DNA from: Pseudonocardia sp. N23
Lineage (GTDB): Bacteria > Actinomycetota > Actinomycetes > Mycobacteriales > Pseudonocardiaceae
Assembly (NCBI RefSeq): GCF_002583555.1
Contig: NZ_BEGX01000006.1
Coordinates: 1 to 64,000 of the forward strand
Length of the DNA: 64,000 nucleotides
Reading direction: 5' to 3'
In this document: piece by piece, positions 28,457 to 36,478 of the stretch
How the letters are laid out: each line of letters opens with the position of its first letter
Numbering within the stretch: the stretch's first letter is position 1
Program-made: the position numbers and the translations under genes
The notes under the pieces: model-generated
Databases searched by the model: none
Seen by the model: only the letters and a program-made list of their open reading frames with translations
Told to the model about the DNA's origin: nothing

Positions 28457-29634
28457 GCCGGGACTCCTTCACGAGCGGGTGCGGGGGCGAGCCAGGGGGA
28501 CAGGCGTCCGGAGCCGAACCGGCCCGCGGGGTCGAAGCGCGCCTTGACCGCGCGCATGACGGCGACCGCGGGCGGCGGCGGGCCCCACAGCGGGGTGGCG
28601 GGGTCGAGGCCGTCGTGGCGCAGCACCGACACCGAGGAGCCGGCGGCGGCGTGTGCGGCGGCGAGTACCGGCTCGTGCCGGCCGCCGGTGAGGGCGACGG
28701 TGTGCACACCCTGACCGACGGAGCTGCCGGCCGCGAGGGTGACGCCGGCGGCGTCGGCGGCCGAACCGAGCGCGGCGAGGAACGCCGGACCGTCCGAGGG
28801 CAGGGTGCCCGCGCGGAGCACCGTGACGTCTCTGCCGGACGGGTCGGCGACGGTGGCGACCGCGCTCCAGGCGGCCTCCTCGTCGTCGCCGGAGAGGACG
28901 CGGGCGGCGGCGTTCCTCCCGAGCACGGCGTCGACACGCTCGCCCACGCCGTCCGGGGTGCCCTCCAGCCGCACGAGCAGGCCGGTGCCGGGCGTCCACT
29001 CGAGCGCCACGGGCTCGGTGCCGGAGGCGATCAGGTCGACGCCGAGCCGGGTGGCGGCCGCGGCGTCGGCGGGCAGTGCGACCGTGGCCGCCCTGCGCGG
29101 CAACGGATGCACCCGCAGCACCACCTCGCCGACGACGCCGAGTGTGCCGAGGGAGGAGTGGAACAGCTTGGCCAGGTCGTAGCCCGCGACGTTCTTGATG
29201 ACGTGCCCGCCGGACTTCGCGACGGTGCCGTCGCCGAGCACGACGGTCACGCCGATGACGAGGTCGCGCAGCGTGCCGTAGAGCTGGCGCAGCGGGCCGC
29301 CGTCGCCGCTGGCCAGCAGCCCGCCGACGGTCGCGCCGCGGCGGATGCGCGCGGCGTCGAACGCGATGTGCTGGCCGTGCTCGCCCAGCTCGGCCTGGAT
29401 GTCGGCGAGCGGCGTGCCTGCGCGGACGGCGACGGTCATGTCGGCGGGGGTGTAGCCCAGGATCCCCGACAGCGCCGTGGTGTCGACGACCGCGTCGGCC
29501 GGGTCGGGCCGCCCGCCGGTGGTCGCGGCGGTCCCCGCGGCCGTGACGAGCAACCGGGGATGTGAGGTCATGGTGTCGGCGACGACGTCGCGCAGCTCGT
29601 CGACGTCGCGCGGGGAGTGCGTGGTGGGGGGCAT
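28453..29634 (-). CDS. glcE: Glycolate oxidase FAD-binding subunit GlcE, copy 1
   Basis: A 393-residue PCMH-type FAD protein: LVTAAGTAATTGG, DMTVAVRAGTPLADIQAELGEHGQ, RRGATVGGLLASGDGGPLRQLYGTLRDLVIGVTVVLGDG, and GGHVIKNVAGYDLAKLFHSSLGTLGV. It works with GlcD and GlcF in glycolate dehydrogenase. ATG start lies 3 bases after the glcD1 stop, and the gene ends in a GTGA overlap with glcF1. The C-terminal GRFGSGRLSPWLAP matches the end of copy 2. Confidence 0.92.
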   Translation of the reverse strand: MPPTTHSPRDVDELRDVVADTMTSHPRLLVTAAGTAATTGGRPDPADAVVDTTALSGILGYTPADMTVAVRAGTPLADIQAELGEHGQHIAFDAARIRRGATVGGLLASGDGGPLRQLYGTLRDLVIGVTVVLGDGTVAKSGGHVIKNVAGYDLAKLFHSSLGTLGVVGEVVLRVHPLPRRAATVALPADAAAATRLGVDLIASGTEPVALEWTPGTGLLVRLEGTPDGVGERVDAVLGRNAAARVLSGDDEEAAWSAVATVADPSGRDVTVLRAGTLPSDGPAFLAALGSAADAAGVTLAAGSSVGQGVHTVALTGGRHEPVLAAAHAAAGSSVSVLRHDGLDPATPLWGPPPPAVAVMRAVKARFDPAGRFGSGRLSPWLAPAPAREGVPA

Positions 29635-29637
29635 GCG

Positions 29638-31089
29638 TCAGATCCGCTCGATGAGGCCCGCCGCCTCCAGCGGGTGCGATCGGTGGGGGCCGGGACGGTC
29701 GCCGCACAGGCGTGGCGTCGGCAGCAACTTGCCCGGGTTGCAGATGTCGTCGGGGTCGAATGCCCTGCGCAGCAACGTCATCGTCGCCAGATCGGCCTCG
29801 TTGTACTGGCGCGGCATGGAGCAGGCCTTGTCGGTGCCGATGCCGTGCTCACCCGAGAGCGACCCGCCGAGGTCGACGCACAGCTCCGCGATCGCCGTCG
29901 ACAGGTGCTCGGCGCGGTCGTGCTCGCCGGCCTCCTCGCTGTAGAGCACCAGCGGGTGCAGGTTGCCGTCGCCGGCGTGGAAGACGTTGGCCACCCGCAG
30001 GCCCGCCTCGTCGGCCATCTCCGAGATCCGCACGAGCGCCTCGGCGAGCCGGGTGCGGGGGACGACGCCGTCCTGCACGAAGTAGTTCGGGCTGATCCGC
30101 CCGACCGCGGCGAACGCGGCCTTGCGCCCCTTCCACATCGCGGCCCGCGACTCGGGGGTCGGCGCGATGAGCAGCTTCGTCGCGCCGTTGTCCTTGCAGA
30201 GCTGCTCGATCTCGGCGAACTGGGTCGCGACCTCGGCAGGTGGCCCGTCGAGCTCGACGAGCAGCGCCGCCGCGGTGTCGAGCGAGTAGCCGGCCTGCAC
30301 CGACGCCTCGACGGCTTCCAGCGCGAGCTGGTCCATCATCTCGACGGCCGCGGGCACGATCCCCGCCGCGATCATCCCGGTGACGGTGTCGCCCGCCTGC
30401 TCGACCGACGGGAAGTCGGCGACGAGCGTGCGCACCACCGTCGGCTTCGCCAGCAGTTTCACGACGATCTTCGTGACGATCCCGAGCGTGCCCTCCGACC
30501 CGATGAACGCGCCCAACAGGTCGTAGCCCGGTTGGTGCGGAGACGGGCCGCCGAGGGTGGTGAGCGTGCCGTCGGGCAGCACGACCTCGATCTCGTGGAT
30601 GTGGTGCACGGTGAACCCGTACTTGAGGCAGTGCGCCCCACCGGAGTTCTCGGCGACGTTGCCGCCGATCGTGCACACCTGCTGGCTCGACGGGTCCGGC
30701 GCGAAGTAGAGCCCGTGCTCGGCGACGGCCTTGCTGACGTCGAGGTTCGTCACGCCGGGTTGGACGACCGCACGCCGGTTCTCGACGTCGATCTCCAGGA
30801 CCGCGCGCAGCTTCTGCAGCGAGATGACGACCCCCTCGGCGACCGGCAGCGACCCGCCCGACAGGCACGTCCCGGCACCGCGCGCGACGAACGGGACCGT
30901 GTGCCGTGCGCACACCCGCACCGCCGCCGCGACCTGCGCGGTGTCGACGGGCAGCAGGACGAACTCGGGGACGACGCGGTATCCGGTCAGTCCGTCGCAC
31001 TCGTAGGAGCGCAACGACACCGGGTCGTCGAGCACCGCGTCGGCACCGAGTGCCCTGACCAGCTCCGCACGCAGATCGGCGTGCTTCAT
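29638..31089 (-). CDS. glcD: Glycolate oxidase flavoprotein subunit GlcD, copy 1
   Basis: A 483-residue FAD-dependent oxidase that converts glycolate (or a related 2-hydroxyacid) to glyoxylate. The PCMH domain shows VPFVARGAGTCLSGGSLPV, QPGVTNLDVSKAV, SSQQVCTIGGNVAENSGGAHCLKYG and GSEGTLGIVTK; the C-terminal domain has NVFHAGDGNLHPLVLY and SGEHGIGTDKACSM. In the FAD loop residue 75 is Cys (codon TGC), where copy 2 and the family have Gly (GAGTGLSGG); this may alter cofactor binding or specificity. ATG start with GGGAGG 6 bases upstream. First gene of operon 1, downstream of a GntR gene. Confidence 0.92.
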   Translation of the reverse strand: MKHADLRAELVRALGADAVLDDPVSLRSYECDGLTGYRVVPEFVLLPVDTAQVAAAVRVCARHTVPFVARGAGTCLSGGSLPVAEGVVISLQKLRAVLEIDVENRRAVVQPGVTNLDVSKAVAEHGLYFAPDPSSQQVCTIGGNVAENSGGAHCLKYGFTVHHIHEIEVVLPDGTLTTLGGPSPHQPGYDLLGAFIGSEGTLGIVTKIVVKLLAKPTVVRTLVADFPSVEQAGDTVTGMIAAGIVPAAVEMMDQLALEAVEASVQAGYSLDTAAALLVELDGPPAEVATQFAEIEQLCKDNGATKLLIAPTPESRAAMWKGRKAAFAAVGRISPNYFVQDGVVPRTRLAEALVRISEMADEAGLRVANVFHAGDGNLHPLVLYSEEAGEHDRAEHLSTAIAELCVDLGGSLSGEHGIGTDKACSMPRQYNEADLATMTLLRRAFDPDDICNPGKLLPTPRLCGDRPGPHRSHPLEAAGLIERI

Positions 31090-31111
31090 CGCGACCTCCC
31101 GGCCCCTCATG

Positions 31112-31143
31112 CACAACTGAGATACAAGTCGTGTGCGACGATA
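31112..31143 (-). promoter_or_regulatory. glcD1 promoter with overlapping dyad operator
   Basis: On the minus strand TATCGT (31143 to 31138) is a -10 box. Directly downstream, around the expected start site, CACAACT (31112-31118) and AGTCGTG (31127-31133) form an inverted repeat (6 of 7). A dimeric repressor bound here would block transcription; the adjacent FCD-type GntR protein is the obvious candidate. Confidence 0.45.
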
Positions 31144-31179
31144 GCCTCGACGTTCCCCGCCGACAAGTGGCGTTGCGGA

Positions 31180-31881
31180 TCAGTCGACGGTGAGCGGCCC
31201 GGGGGTGCCGACGGCCAGGCCGAGCGCCATCACGGTCCCCGACAGGTGCGCGCGGACGGCGTCGAGCAGCGCGTCGAGGTCGCCGGCGCGCACGGCCGCC
31301 GCGATCACGGTGTGCTCCTCGACGATCGTCGCCGTCCGGCGCGGGTCGCGCACCGCGGACTCGCCGATCATCCGCAGCTGCCGGTCGCGCAACGACGAGT
31401 ACACGTCGGCCAGGATCGCGTTGCCGGCCGCCTCGACCAGCACGGTGTGGAACGCGCGGTCGGCGTCGAGGAACCCGCGCAGGTCGTCGGCCGCGGCACG
31501 CTGGCGGTCCAGCTGGGCGTCGAGGCCGTCGCCGATCCTCGCCCGTGCCGCGTCGTCGCCGTGGCACGCCGACCGGGCCGCGAACTGCTCGATCACCAGC
31601 CGCGCCTCCATGACGGCGCGGACCTCCTCGGGCGACACGGGTACGACCAGCGCACCCCGCTGCGGATAGAGCCGCAGCAGCCCTTCGGCCTCCAGGCGCA
31701 GGAACGCCTCGCGGACCGGGGTGCGCGACATGTCCAGCGCCGCCGCGACCTCGCCCTCGCTGATGAGGTCGCCACCGCGGAAACCGCCGGTCAGGATCGC
31801 GTCCTTCACGTACTCCAGCGCGCGGGTCTTGGCGCTGCCCCGGGGCGCGCGGGCACGTGCGGCGTCGCTCGCCACAGCCAT
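31180..31881 (-). CDS. GntR-family regulator with FCD domain (candidate glc operon regulator)
   Basis: A 233-residue regulator. The N-terminal winged helix shows ALEYVKDAILTGGFRGGDLISEGEVAAALDMSRTPVREAFLRLEAEGLLRLYPQRGALV, the GntR signature; the C-terminal all-helical FCD domain has RLVIEQFAARSA, the DADRAFHTVLVEAAGN metal/ligand motif (Asp, His) and EEHTVIAAAVRAGD. FCD regulators sense carboxylic acids; E. coli GlcC, which senses glycolate, is of this type. It lies just upstream of glcDEF1 in the same direction, so it probably controls that operon and maybe copy 2. Start could be GTG 31884 or ATG 31881. Confidence 0.92.
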   Translation of the reverse strand: MAVASDAARARAPRGSAKTRALEYVKDAILTGGFRGGDLISEGEVAAALDMSRTPVREAFLRLEAEGLLRLYPQRGALVVPVSPEEVRAVMEARLVIEQFAARSACHGDDAARARIGDGLDAQLDRQRAAADDLRGFLDADRAFHTVLVEAAGNAILADVYSSLRDRQLRMIGESAVRDPRRTATIVEEHTVIAAAVRAGDLDALLDAVRAHLSGTVMALGLAVGTPGPLTVD

Positions 31882-31935
31882 CACGCTCCGCTCCGCACCC
31901 GTCCGACAGGTGCCGCGGACCTTATCCGAGCCTGC

Positions 31936-32193
31936 TCACGTCCCGAACACCCCGACGACGATGTGCGCCAGCCGCCACGCGATCGTCGTGAACGGTGCCG
32001 GGTCGGGCCCGGGGAACGCGACGTCGACGGTCCACGGCCCGGCACCCGGCTGCGGCGCCTCCGACGACGGGTCCCGCGGCCGGACGTTCCAGCACCCCGG
32101 CGCGGGTTCCCACAGGTACTCGGAATCGGTGAGGCCGTCGAGCCTGGGCGGCACGACGCCGGCCCAGTGCCGGTCGAGCTGCGCGGAGCGGGA
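31936..32193 (-). pseudogene. DinB-family gene remnant
   Basis: About 85 codons encode the N-terminal part of a DinB-like (four-helix) protein: AQLDRHWAGVVPPRL, LDGLTDSEYLWEPAPG, CWNVRP, FTTIAWRLAHIVVGVFG. An in-frame TGA (32194-32196) lies directly before the fragment with no start codon between, and the frame stops after about 85 of the usual 160-170 residues, so both ends are lost. It fills the gap between glcF2 and the GntR gene and probably marks a past rearrangement at the operon duplication. Confidence 0.75.
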
Positions 32194-32206
32194 TCACCGG
32201 GCGGGG

Positions 32207-33592
32207 TCAGCGGCGGGGGACAGGGACCCCGCGGATGCTGGCGTCGAGGAGCTGGACGGGGTGCAGCAGGGGCAGGTCCCCGCCGCCCAGGTGCTTGCCC
32301 ATCTGCAGCAGGCAGCCCGGGTTGGCGGTGACGACGACATCGGGTGTCACGGCCCGGACATTGGCGGCCTTGCGGGCGCCCAGCTCGTCGGCGGCCTCGG
32401 GCATGATCATGTTGTAGATGCCCGCGGAGCCGCAGCACAGGGCGGCCTCCGGGATGTCGAGCACCTCGATGCCGGGGACGCTGCGCAGCACGTCGCGGGG
32501 CTGGGTGCGGACCCCTTGGGCGTGCCCGAGGTGACAGGCGTCGTGATAGGCGACGCGGGCCTCGACGGGATGGCGCGGGGCGCGGGCGCCGCCGTCGGCG
32601 AGCAGGTCGGCGAGCACCTCGTGGACGTCTCGCACGGCGGCGGAGAACGTCGCGGCCCGGTCCGCCCACGCGGGGTCGTCGGAGAGCAGGTGCCCGTACT
32701 CCTTCATCGACGACCCGCAGCCGGCGACGTTGGTGACGACGTGGTCGACCCCCGAGGCGAGCAGCGCCTCGAACGTCTCGATGGTCCGCTTGGCCCGGGT
32801 CAGCGCCGAGGGCTCCCGTCCGGCGTGCAGCTCCAGTGCGCCGCAACAGCTCTGGTTGCGGGGAACGATGACGTCGGCGCCCTCGGCGGCGAGCACCCGG
32901 ACGGTGGCCTCGTTGACACGGTGGAAGAACACGTCCTGCACGCAGCCCGACAGCAGTGCGATGCGGGCACGGCGCTCGCCGACGGCCGGGGTGACCGCGG
33001 GCAGCGTCGCGAACGCCTCCCGCACGGTCACCGGCGGCAGCAGCGACTCCATTGCGGCGAGCCGGGACAACCTGGTGCCGCGCAACCGTTCCGTGCCGCG
33101 GTCGACGAACCTCCGCACGGCGGGCACCCGGGCCAGCCGCTGGTACAGCGCGCCGGGCAGAGCGGCGGCGCGCAGCCGTCGCCGGTAGGGGAAGAGGGCG
33201 AAGATCGCGTCGCGGAAGAGCCGGTCGTCGGTGTCGCGGGTGACGTTGCGCTCCACCTGCGGGCGCACCGACTCCAGCAGCCGGTCGTACTGGACGCCCG
33301 ACGGGCACGCCGTCACACACGCCATGCAGCCCAGGCAGCGGTCGATGTGGGTGGCGAAGGAGCCCTCGATCGGGATCTCGCCCTTCTCGGCGAGGTCCAT
33401 CAGCAGGATCCGGCCGCGTGGGGAGTCCATCTCCTCGCCCCACAGCTGGTAGGTGGGGCAGGTGGGCAGGCAGAACCCGCAGTGCACGCAGTCGTCGAGC
33501 AGGTCGCGCTCGGGCGGGCGGTGCGGGTCGAACGCGCTGGGCCCGGTGCGCGGGATGTTGGTGTGCGCCGAACCTGCGGGGGTGGTGCTCAT
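32207..33592 (-). CDS. glcF: Glycolate oxidase iron-sulfur subunit, copy 2
   Basis: A 461-residue homologue of the product of 27167-28456, with 30 or so extra N-terminal residues. It keeps CVHCGFCLPTCP and CLGCMACVTACP for two 4Fe-4S clusters and both CCG domains (SCCGALELHAG, NVAGCGSSMKEYG, YHDACHLGHAQG, LCCGSAGIYNM). ATG start overlaps the glcE2 stop (ATGA); last gene of operon 2. Role is electron transfer from GlcD/GlcE to the membrane quinone pool, by family. Confidence 0.93.
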   Translation of the reverse strand: MSTTPAGSAHTNIPRTGPSAFDPHRPPERDLLDDCVHCGFCLPTCPTYQLWGEEMDSPRGRILLMDLAEKGEIPIEGSFATHIDRCLGCMACVTACPSGVQYDRLLESVRPQVERNVTRDTDDRLFRDAIFALFPYRRRLRAAALPGALYQRLARVPAVRRFVDRGTERLRGTRLSRLAAMESLLPPVTVREAFATLPAVTPAVGERRARIALLSGCVQDVFFHRVNEATVRVLAAEGADVIVPRNQSCCGALELHAGREPSALTRAKRTIETFEALLASGVDHVVTNVAGCGSSMKEYGHLLSDDPAWADRAATFSAAVRDVHEVLADLLADGGARAPRHPVEARVAYHDACHLGHAQGVRTQPRDVLRSVPGIEVLDIPEAALCCGSAGIYNMIMPEAADELGARKAANVRAVTPDVVVTANPGCLLQMGKHLGGGDLPLLHPVQLLDASIRGVPVPRR

Positions 33593-34731
33593 CGCGCGTC
33601 CTCCGGGAGCCACGGGGAGAGCCGGCCGGGTTCGAGCCGGCCGTCGGGGTCGAGGGTGCGCTTCACCGACCGCAGCAGCGCGACGGCCGACGGTGGCGGC
33701 CCCCACGCGTCGCCGGTGAACCCGTCGGGCCGGTCGCGCAGGACCGAGGTGCCGCCTGCGGCGTGGACCGCGGCGTGGGCGTCGGCCACAGCCTCGACGG
33801 GCATCGAGACGGTGGCGACGCCGGTACCCGGACCGGCTGCGACGCCCACGGCACCCGGGACCGATCCGACGAGCGCGGCGAGCCGTGACGGCCGGACGCC
33901 GATGCGCAGCACCGCCCGGCCGGCGGTGCCGCGGACGGCGGCGGCGTGGGCGTCCCACTCGTCGGCGTCGACCTCCGAGGAAGCGGCACCGAGGGTGGCG
34001 CGCAGCCGGTCGACGCGCCGCGGCAGGGCGCCGACGGTGCCCTCCATGCGGACGAGGAGCCTGCCGTCACCGGTCGCGGACCCGTGGCTGTACCACTCGA
34101 CGGCGGCGGGGTCGAACGGTTCGGCGAAGACGCGGGCTGCGTGTGCGGCGGCGTCGGCGAGGGTGCAGCCGAGCGCGAGGGTCGTCGAGGCCTGGGGCAG
34201 GGGGTGCAGCCGCAGCACGATCTCGGCCGCCACGCCGAGCGTGCCGTAGGAGCCGTGGACCAGCTTGGCCAGGTCGTAGCCGGACACGTTCTTGATGACG
34301 TGCCCGCCGGTGCGGGCGACGGTGCCGTCGGCGAGCACGATCGTCATGCCGATGACGAGGTCGCGCAGGGTGCCGTGGACGAGTGCGGCCGGCCCGCCGT
34401 CCGCGGTGGCGACGAGCCCGCCGACGGTGGCGCCGCGTGCGGCGCGGGCGGCGTCGAACGACACGTGCTGGCCCTGGTCGGCGAGCTCGGCCTGCAGGTC
34501 GGCGAGGGGGGTGCCGGCGCGGACGGAGACGGTCATGTCGCCGGGGTTGTGGGTGATGATCCCGGTGAGGCCGCCGACGTCGATGATCGTGTCGACGGGC
34601 CGTCGCTCACCTGCCCAGGCGGCAGCGGTGCCGGCGCCCGTGACGCCGATGGTGCCCGCGGAGTCGAGCACGGCGTCGCGGAGCGTGGCGAGGTCGCCGG
34701 GGCGGACCGTGGTGGGGGTCGCGCGCGTCAT
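33589..34731 (-). CDS. glcE: Glycolate oxidase FAD-binding subunit GlcE, copy 2
   Basis: A 380-residue PCMH-type FAD protein parallel to copy 1: GVTGAGTAAAWAG, DMTVSVRAGTPLADLQAELADQGQ, RGATVGGLVATADGGPAALVHGTLRDLVIGMTIVLADG, GGHVIKNVSGYDLAKLVHGSYGTLGV, ending GRLEPGRLSPWLPE. ATG chosen for GGGAG about 10 bases upstream; a longer in-frame start would run into the 29-base gap after glcD2. Couples by ATGA to glcF2. Confidence 0.92.
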   Translation of the reverse strand: MTRATPTTVRPGDLATLRDAVLDSAGTIGVTGAGTAAAWAGERRPVDTIIDVGGLTGIITHNPGDMTVSVRAGTPLADLQAELADQGQHVSFDAARAARGATVGGLVATADGGPAALVHGTLRDLVIGMTIVLADGTVARTGGHVIKNVSGYDLAKLVHGSYGTLGVAAEIVLRLHPLPQASTTLALGCTLADAAAHAARVFAEPFDPAAVEWYSHGSATGDGRLLVRMEGTVGALPRRVDRLRATLGAASSEVDADEWDAHAAAVRGTAGRAVLRIGVRPSRLAALVGSVPGAVGVAAGPGTGVATVSMPVEAVADAHAAVHAAGGTSVLRDRPDGFTGDAWGPPPSAVALLRSVKRTLDPDGRLEPGRLSPWLPEDAR

Positions 34732-34760
34732 GTGAGTGCTCTCCCAGAGCTCCGAGGTGG

Positions 34761-36215
34761 TCAGAGGCGGTCGATCAGGCCGGACTCCTCCAACGGGTGC
34801 GGGCGGTACCTGCCGGGACGTTCGCCGCACAGCCGTGGCGTGGGCAGCACCTTGCCGGGGTTGCTGATGCGGTCGGGGTCGAACGCGCTGCGCACCCGGT
34901 CCATCGTCGCGAGGTCGACCTCGCCGAACATCGTCGGCATCGAGCAGGCCTTGTCCGTGCCGATGCCGTGCTCACCCGAGAGCGCCCCACCCATCTCGAC
35001 GCACAGCCTCGCGATCGCCGACGACAGGTGCTCGGCGTGGTCGGTCTCGCCGGCGGCGGCGCTGTAGAGGACGAGGGGGTGCAGGTTGCCGTCGCCGGCG
35101 TGGAAGACGTTGGCCACGCGCAGGCCCGCCTCGTCGCCCATCGCGGCGATCCGGGCGAGGGTCTCGGCGAGGCGGGTGCGGGGGACGACGCCGTCCTGGA
35201 CGAAGTAGTCGGGGGAGATTCGCCCGACCGCGGCGAAGGCGGCCTTGCGGCCACGCCAGATCGCGGCGCGCTCGTCGACCGACCCGGCGATGTGCAGCCG
35301 GGTGCAGCCGTGCCGGTCGCAGATCTCCTTGACCTGCTCGAACTGGACCTCGCACTCCTCGGCGGGCCCGTCGAGCTCGACGACGAGCGCCGCGGGGGTG
35401 CCGACGGTGTAGCCCGCGTGCACGGCCTCCTCGGCGGCCTCGATGGCGAGGGTGTCCATCATCTCGACGGCCGCGGGCACGATCCCGGCGGCGACGACGT
35501 CGCTGACCACGTCGCTCGCCGCCTCGACGGACGGGAAGTCGGCGAGCAGGGTGCGGACGGTCTCGGGGGCGCGCAGCAGCCGCACGGTGATCGACGTCGC
35601 GATGCCGAGCGTGCCCTCGGAGCCGAGGAACACCCCGCGCAGGTCGGGGCCGGACTGTTCCGCGGTGTCGCCGCCGAGGGTGACGACGGAGCCGTCGGGC
35701 AGCACGACCTCCATCGACAGCACGTGGTTGGTGGTGAACCCGTACTTGAGGCAGTGGGCGCCGCCGGAGTTCTCGGCGACGTTGCCGCCGATGGTGCAGA
35801 CCTGCTGGCTCGACGGGTCGGGCGCGTAGTAGAGGCCGTGCGGTGCGGCGGCGGCGGTGACGTCGAGGTTGGTGACGCCGGGCTCGAGGGTGGCGCGGCG
35901 GTCGACCGGGTCGACGTCGAGGACCCGGTTGAGCCGGGCGAGGGAGATCACGATGCCGTCGGCGACGGGCAGCGCCCCGCCCGACAGGCCGGTCCCGGCG
36001 CCGCGGGCGACGAACGGCACCCGGTGCTCGGCGCAGGCGCGGACCGCGGCGGCGACGGCGGCGGCGTCGCGGGGTAGGACGACGAGGTCGGGGACGACCC
36101 GGAAGCCGGTGAGACCGTCGCACTCGTAGGCGCGGCGTCCGACGGGGTCGTCGATGACGTTGTCGGGCCCGACGGCTCGGGCCAGCGCGGCGCGCGTCGC
36201 GTCGTCGAGCGCCAT
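34761..36215 (-). CDS. glcD: Glycolate oxidase flavoprotein subunit GlcD, copy 2
   Basis: A 484-residue FAD oxidase with all family motifs intact, including the canonical FAD loop GAGTGLSGGALPV (copy 1 has GAGTCLSGG), SSQQVCTIGGNVAENSGGAHCLKYG, GSEGTLGIA, NVFHAGDGNLHPLVLYS and SGEHGIGTDKACSM. ATG start with GGAGG 7 bases upstream. First gene of operon 2 and divergent from malate synthase (263 bases between starts), so glyoxylate made here feeds directly into the neighbour's reaction. Confidence 0.94.
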   Translation of the reverse strand: MALDDATRAALARAVGPDNVIDDPVGRRAYECDGLTGFRVVPDLVVLPRDAAAVAAAVRACAEHRVPFVARGAGTGLSGGALPVADGIVISLARLNRVLDVDPVDRRATLEPGVTNLDVTAAAAPHGLYYAPDPSSQQVCTIGGNVAENSGGAHCLKYGFTTNHVLSMEVVLPDGSVVTLGGDTAEQSGPDLRGVFLGSEGTLGIATSITVRLLRAPETVRTLLADFPSVEAASDVVSDVVAAGIVPAAVEMMDTLAIEAAEEAVHAGYTVGTPAALVVELDGPAEECEVQFEQVKEICDRHGCTRLHIAGSVDERAAIWRGRKAAFAAVGRISPDYFVQDGVVPRTRLAETLARIAAMGDEAGLRVANVFHAGDGNLHPLVLYSAAAGETDHAEHLSSAIARLCVEMGGALSGEHGIGTDKACSMPTMFGEVDLATMDRVRSAFDPDRISNPGKVLPTPRLCGERPGRYRPHPLEESGLIDRL

Positions 36216-36402
36216 GAGGGCACCTCCGCGTCCTTGCGTGGTCGTCCGGCAACCGTAACGCCCCCGGTGGGCGGGCGCGGGTGCAGAACCCGGGCCCCGC
36301 AGGCCCGGCGAGGGCGCCCGACCGACGGCCGGGAGCTACCACACGATGAGTCCCGAACGCATCCCCCGGGTACGAGGTGTCAACAGGTGGACGAGGGCGC
36401 CA

Positions 36403-36446
36403 ATTTCCACGTTGCGGAATCCACTGTCCATTGTTAGATCTATGAT
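36403..36446 (+). promoter_or_regulatory. Promoter/operator region of glcB
   Basis: An unusually AT-rich patch. ATTTCC-ACGTTG-CGGAAT (36403-36420) is an imperfect dyad, and ATTTCCA resembles an IclR half-site. TTGCGG (36412-36417), a 16-base spacer and TTAGAT (36434-36439) make a possible -35/-10 pair; TATGAT (36441-36446) is an alternative -10. The dyad would cover the -35 box, consistent with repression by an IclR-type or similar regulator; no such gene is in the window. Confidence 0.45.
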
Positions 36447-36478
36447 GGGCAGCATCGAGAAGAAGGGCGGATCCCCCG

